DNA of 10,011 bases from Pseudomonadota bacterium (GTDB lineage Bacteria; Pseudomonadota; Gammaproteobacteria; Steroidobacterales; Woeseiaceae). Below, in pieces: positions 7,359 to 10,011 of this stretch; the stretch's first letter is position 1, and each line of letters opens with the position of its first letter. The position numbers and the translations under genes were made by a program. The notes beneath the pieces were generated by a model. The model was not told the DNA's origin, ran no database searches, and worked only from the letters and a program-made list of their open reading frames with translations. Location of the stretch: contig JAKSCZ010000507.1 of NCBI GenBank assembly GCA_022360335.1, forward strand, positions 1 to 10,011, given 5' to 3'.

Positions 7359-9110
7359 TCACCGATTGCTGCGGGTCTGTTCCTTGAGGGCTTCGAGCGC
7401 CTCGAGCCGGGCCGCCTCGAACTCATCGCCCGGAATCCAGGTCGGCATCTCGTCGGCGTTCGCTATCGCGAGGCCGGTCCAGTAACCGAGCAGCGCGTCG
7501 TCGATCATGCCATCGAGATTCCATGACGGATCGTACTCGTCGGACGGCTGGTGGTAGTTGACCTCGGTGTAGTGATTCTTCTGCTCGCGTCCCCATCCCG
7601 GCGGCCGGTCGACGAAATCGGTACCTTCGTCGAGGTACATCGCGGGCACACCGATCTTGGCGAAACTGAACTGGTCCGAGCGGTAGAAGTAGCCCTTGTC
7701 CGCGAACTGGTCGGGCTTGACGATACGGCCCTGCTCTTCGGCGATCAGCGTCACGATCTCGTCAATCGTCGACTTTCCCAAACCGATGAAGGTGACGTCG
7801 TGCGTATGTCCCCAGATGTTGCCGCCGTCGTAGTTGATGTTCGCGGCGATGCGGCCCGGGGCGAACGTCGGATTCGCCGCGTAATACTTGGAGCCGAGCA
7901 GCCCCTGCTCCTCGGCGCCCACCAGGTTGATCAGCACGGACCGGCGCGGCGCTTCGGGCAGGGCCTTGATGGCTTTTGCGATCGCCATGACCTGGGCGAC
8001 ACCCGCCGCGTTGTCGAACGCGCCGTTGTAGATCGCGTCGCCGTCCTCATCGGGCGTGCCGATGCCGAGATGATCGTGGTGCGCGGTATAGACGACGGCT
8101 TCGTCCTTCAGCTGCGGATCGCTGCCCGGTATCAGGCCCAGTACGTTGGCGGACTCGACGCGCGTGATCTCGACGTCCATGCGCAGGGACGTCGTGATGC
8201 CGAGCGGCACGGGTTCGAAGTCGCGGTTGTACGCGGCTTCGCGCAATGCATCGAGGTCGTGTCCCGCCATTGCAACGAGTTCGCGGGCCGCGTCCTCGCT
8301 TACCCAGCCGTTTACCTGCGTTCGTGATTCGTCGCCCGCGGGCAGCTCGAACTGGGGCCCCGTCCACGACGTCTGCACGACCTGGAACGGATAGCCGGCG
8401 GACGGCGAGGTGTGAACGATGACGGCGCCGACAGCGCCCTGGCGCGCCGCGCTCAGGTATTTGTAGTCCCAGCGGCCGTACCAGAGACGAGTCTCACCGC
8501 CGAACAGCGCGGGATCCCAGTCGGGGTCGTTATTCATGATGAGCAGGACCTTGCCCGTAAGGTCGGCGTCCTTGAAATCGTCCCATTCGTACTCGGGCGC
8601 CTGAATCGCATACCCGACGAACACGAGTTCCGCGTCGTCGATCGCGGTACGCTCTTCCTGAACACCGCTGCCGACGATGAACTGATCCCATTGTGCGAGC
8701 GTCTTCGACTCGCCATGCCCCGTAAACGTCCAGGACTCCGGCTGCTGCGTATCGACGCCGACCAGGTCGAATCGCTGCTCCCAGCTACCGTCGGCCGCAC
8801 CCGGCTCGAGACCGAGTTCGTCCATGCGCCCGGCCAGGTAGCTGCGGGCCATCTCGTCGCCCGCCGTACCGGGCCCGCGTCCCTCGTAGCGGTCGTCGCT
8901 GATCTCGGCGATGATGCCGCGCATGTAGTCGTCCGTGATCTCCCGGGACGCCCGTTCGGCGGCAGGGTTGCCGCCGGCCGCCTCGACCGCGACCGGCGAA
9001 CTCAGCTCGCCGCTTTGCCCGGCCGCATCCTCACGGGGCGATTCGTCGCCGGAGCAGGCGGCCAACGCGCTCAGCAGGACGATGACCATCGACGGATTCC
9101 ATTGTTTCAT
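7359..9110 (-). CDS. M28 family zinc metallopeptidase, predicted lipoprotein
   Basis: This is a secreted di-zinc aminopeptidase/carboxypeptidase-like enzyme of family M28, probably held in the cell envelope. It has 583 residues. The N-terminus MKQWNPSMVIVLLSALAACS is a lipoprotein signal peptide with lipobox LAAC and Cys19; Ser at +2 suggests outer-membrane sorting. A low-complexity linker runs to about residue 55, and a PA-type insert is likely around 120-315. The catalytic core has the full ligand set: His344 (in AHHDH), the bridging Asp366 (GAFDNAAG), catalytic Glu400 and ligand Glu401 (GAEEQG), Asp428 (NYDGG) and His520 (YHQPSDEYD). It should therefore be active. The start chosen is ATG at 9108-9110, because GGAGG lies 6 nt upstream and the signal peptide follows directly; a longer frame reaching 9149 would put 13 extra residues before the signal. 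Substrate unknown. A terminator just upstream suggests transcription separate from the preceding gene. Confidence 0.93.
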   Translation of the reverse strand: MKQWNPSMVIVLLSALAACSGDESPREDAAGQSGELSSPVAVEAAGGNPAAERASREITDDYMRGIIAEISDDRYEGRGPGTAGDEMARSYLAGRMDELGLEPGAADGSWEQRFDLVGVDTQQPESWTFTGHGESKTLAQWDQFIVGSGVQEERTAIDDAELVFVGYAIQAPEYEWDDFKDADLTGKVLLIMNNDPDWDPALFGGETRLWYGRWDYKYLSAARQGAVGAVIVHTSPSAGYPFQVVQTSWTGPQFELPAGDESRTQVNGWVSEDAARELVAMAGHDLDALREAAYNRDFEPVPLGITTSLRMDVEITRVESANVLGLIPGSDPQLKDEAVVYTAHHDHLGIGTPDEDGDAIYNGAFDNAAGVAQVMAIAKAIKALPEAPRRSVLINLVGAEEQGLLGSKYYAANPTFAPGRIAANINYDGGNIWGHTHDVTFIGLGKSTIDEIVTLIAEEQGRIVKPDQFADKGYFYRSDQFSFAKIGVPAMYLDEGTDFVDRPPGWGREQKNHYTEVNYHQPSDEYDPSWNLDGMIDDALLGYWTGLAIANADEMPTWIPGDEFEAARLEALEALKEQTRSNR

Positions 9111-9116
9111 GCATTC

Positions 9117-9121
9117 CCTCC
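9117..9121 (-). promoter_or_regulatory. Strong ribosome binding site that fixes the peptidase start
   Basis: GGAGG on the minus strand lies 6 nt before the ATG at 9108-9110. A small hairpin (9121-9135, CGGGC/GCCCG arms with a 5-nt loop) ends on its first base. Confidence 0.75.
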
Positions 9122-9147
9122 GGGCTCTTCGCCCGCCAGACAGTGCC

Positions 9148-9177
9148 AAAAAAAGTCCGCCACCGGCCTAGCGGCGG
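9148..9177 (-). terminator. Intrinsic terminator of the YvlD/holin-like gene
   Basis: On the minus strand, arms CCGCCGCT (9177-9170) and GGTGGCGG (9164-9157) pair over 8 bp with two G-U wobbles around the loop AGGCC. After AC comes a run of seven T (9154-9148). This is a textbook Rho-independent terminator. The hairpin contains the TAG stop (9168-9170) of the gene it ends. It lies only about 40 nt before the peptidase ATG. Confidence 0.8.
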
Positions 9178-9545
9178 CGAACGACGAAGACCTCGTAACG
9201 CCCGTCCGGCCCGATGTACCAGGATGCGACGGTACCGGTAATGCCGACGACGATCGCCCCGAACACGGCAGCCCAGAATCCGGACACCGTGAAATCGCCG
9301 AGAAAAGCGGCGACGAGCCCCAGCATCGCAGCGTTCAACACGAAAACGAACAATCCCAGCGTGACGATCGTCAACGGCAGCGTCAGGACGAATGCGATCG
9401 GCCGCACGAGGGCGTTGACGAGACCGAGCAACAGCGCTGCAAGAATGAAAGTGGCGGTGCCTTCTATCGACACGCCCGGCACGATCCGCGAAGCCAGGTA
9501 CAGACCGAGCATCGTGATGAGCGTGCGAATAACGAACCCCTGCAT
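9168..9545 (-). CDS. YvlD / phage-holin-4 superfamily small membrane protein
   Basis: This 125-residue integral membrane protein has about four helices (near 4-22, 31-48, 51-81 with a turn, and 88-110) and a basic C-terminal tail ending VVRRR. The family signature is clear: GLVNALVRPI (41-50), then LPLTIVTLGLF (56-66) and a conserved Asn-Ala (71-72), as in Pfam Phage_holin_4_2 (PF04020, B. subtilis YvlD). Despite the name, members are common chromosomal genes of unknown function and no lysis genes are nearby, so this is not evidence for a prophage. The start is the ATG at 9543-9545; homologues begin at about the same point. No Shine-Dalgarno is visible, but a TATAAT box lies just upstream. 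The stop is inside the terminator hairpin. The DUF1295 gene ends 30 nt before this start. Confidence 0.88.
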   Translation of the reverse strand: MQGFVIRTLITMLGLYLASRIVPGVSIEGTATFILAALLLGLVNALVRPIAFVLTLPLTIVTLGLFVFVLNAAMLGLVAAFLGDFTVSGFWAAVFGAIVVGITGTVASWYIGPDGRYEVFVVRRR

Positions 9546-9551
9546 CGGGAT

Positions 9552-9557
9552 ATTATA
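9552..9557 (-). promoter_or_regulatory. Candidate -10 box close to the YvlD/holin-like start
   Basis: A perfect TATAAT reads on the minus strand at 9557-9552 in an otherwise GC-rich setting. Its 3' end is 6 nt before the ATG at 9545. A start site at the usual distance would fall on or next to that ATG and give a leaderless transcript. The -35 region (around 9575-9580) is weak. Confidence 0.35.
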
Positions 9558-9575
9558 CAGCAGCGAATCCGGTCT

Positions 9576-10011
9576 TCATCGGGACGAGGCCGTCCGTTTC
9601 GGCGTGGAGCGCCCGCGTACCGGTCCCGGAAAGAACGCGTTCGTACGGCGGACGTATTCGGCGTATGCCGGCCGACGGTCCCCGATCGTCTTCTCGAGCA
9701 TCGCGACGCCCGATACGCGCAGCAACAGGAAAGACATCAGCAAAGGCGAAAACAGCGTCCACCATGCGCCGGATGCCGCGGCGAACAACCAGAAGGCCCA
9801 CCAGATGCAGAACTCGCCGAAGTAGTTGGGGTGACGCGTGTATCGCCAGAGTCCCGTACTCAACACCCGTCCTTTCGACGCCGGCGCCTTGCGGAAACGA
9901 CTGAGCTGGTAGTCCCCGACGGACTCGAACGCGAAACCGGCGGTCCAGAGAACGATCGCGGCGTAGTCCACGACACCGAGGGGCGCGGACGACCCAATGG
10001 CCGGCAGGAGG
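9576..10011 (-). CDS. DUF1295 membrane protein (steroid 5-alpha-reductase/ICMT-like fold), 5'-truncated
   Basis: The frame is open to the right edge, so the start lies outside the window. The visible 144 residues are the C-terminal half of a protein usually about 250-270 long. The membrane segment near AAIVLWTAGFAFESVGDYQ is followed by the signature LWRYTRHPNYFGE (54-66 of the visible part) and the C-terminal block LLRVSGVAMLEK. The Arg-His-Pro-Asn-Tyr-Phe/Gly-Glu motif is shared by DUF1295 proteins, steroid 5-alpha-reductases and isoprenylcysteine methyltransferases, where it helps bind NADPH or SAM. Members are inner-membrane oxidoreductase-like proteins, mostly uncharacterised in bacteria. 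The tail after about residue 125 is basic and poorly conserved. It stops (TGA at 9576-9578) 30 nt before the YvlD/holin-like gene with no terminator between, so read-through is possible. Family confident, reaction unknown. Confidence 0.9.
   Translation of the reverse strand, partial: LLPAIGSSAPLGVVDYAAIVLWTAGFAFESVGDYQLSRFRKAPASKGRVLSTGLWRYTRHPNYFGEFCIWWAFWLFAAASGAWWTLFSPLLMSFLLLRVSGVAMLEKTIGDRRPAYAEYVRRTNAFFPGPVRGRSTPKRTASSR

Noticed and set aside
9111..9149. Longer N-terminus for the M28 peptidase
   Set aside because: It would put 13 residues before a clear lipoprotein signal peptide and ignore a GGAGG site placed exactly for the ATG at 9110.
9130..9150. Sigma-54 promoter before the peptidase (TTGGCAC on the minus strand)
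   Set aside because: The required GC of the -12 element is one base out of register from the -24 GG, and the TTGC element is absent.
9168..9545. Prophage remnant suggested by the holin family name
   Set aside because: PF04020/YvlD proteins are common chromosomal membrane proteins, and no endolysin, integrase or structural phage gene is nearby.

Overview
The window is ordinary chromosomal DNA from a high-GC Gammaproteobacterium. A closer placement (Woeseiales, Xanthomonadales or relatives) is only a guess. It rests on the protein sequences, which read like marine gammaproteobacterial homologues, and on GTAG-headed REP repeats of the type common in Pseudomonas, Xanthomonas and related genomes. 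I found no rRNA, tRNA, CRISPR, insertion sequence, phage or defence cassette. No convincing undescribed system is present; the points of interest are at a smaller scale.

Layout. On the plus strand, bases 1-1883 hold the 3' nine-tenths of a translation elongation factor G gene, of the paralogue type called fusA2 or fusB in Vibrio and Shewanella. It is not followed by tuf, as str-operon fusA would be. At 1893-1995 three REP hairpins fill the gap between this gene and the convergent minus-strand block. Everything from 1992 to 10011 is coded on the minus strand. In transcription order, from the right edge, it holds: a DUF1295 membrane protein (5'-truncated, 9576-10011); a small four-helix YvlD/phage-holin-4-like membrane protein (9168-9545) ending in a clear intrinsic terminator; a secreted M28 zinc-peptidase lipoprotein (7359-9110); and a tight cluster of an RND membrane-fusion subunit (6094-7254), an RND inner-membrane pump (2888-6091) and a RarD-type EamA permease (1992-2891).

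How the genes work together. The adaptor and pump are separated by 2 nt and form the inner two parts of a tripartite efflux complex. No outer-membrane channel gene is present, so a TolC-like protein must come from elsewhere. rarD overlaps the pump stop codon by 4 nt (GTGA), so it is probably translationally coupled to the pump. The pump genes are preceded by a 104-nt gap with a candidate promoter and an inverted repeat that could be an operator. The peptidase, the small membrane protein and the DUF1295 protein are neighbours with no evident functional link.

Non-coding DNA. No gene-free stretch exceeds about 110 nt. The gaps are 1884-1991 (REP array), 6092-6093, 7255-7358 (candidate promoter/operator and ribosome binding site), 9111-9167 (terminator plus the peptidase ribosome binding site) and 9546-9575 (a TATAAT box).
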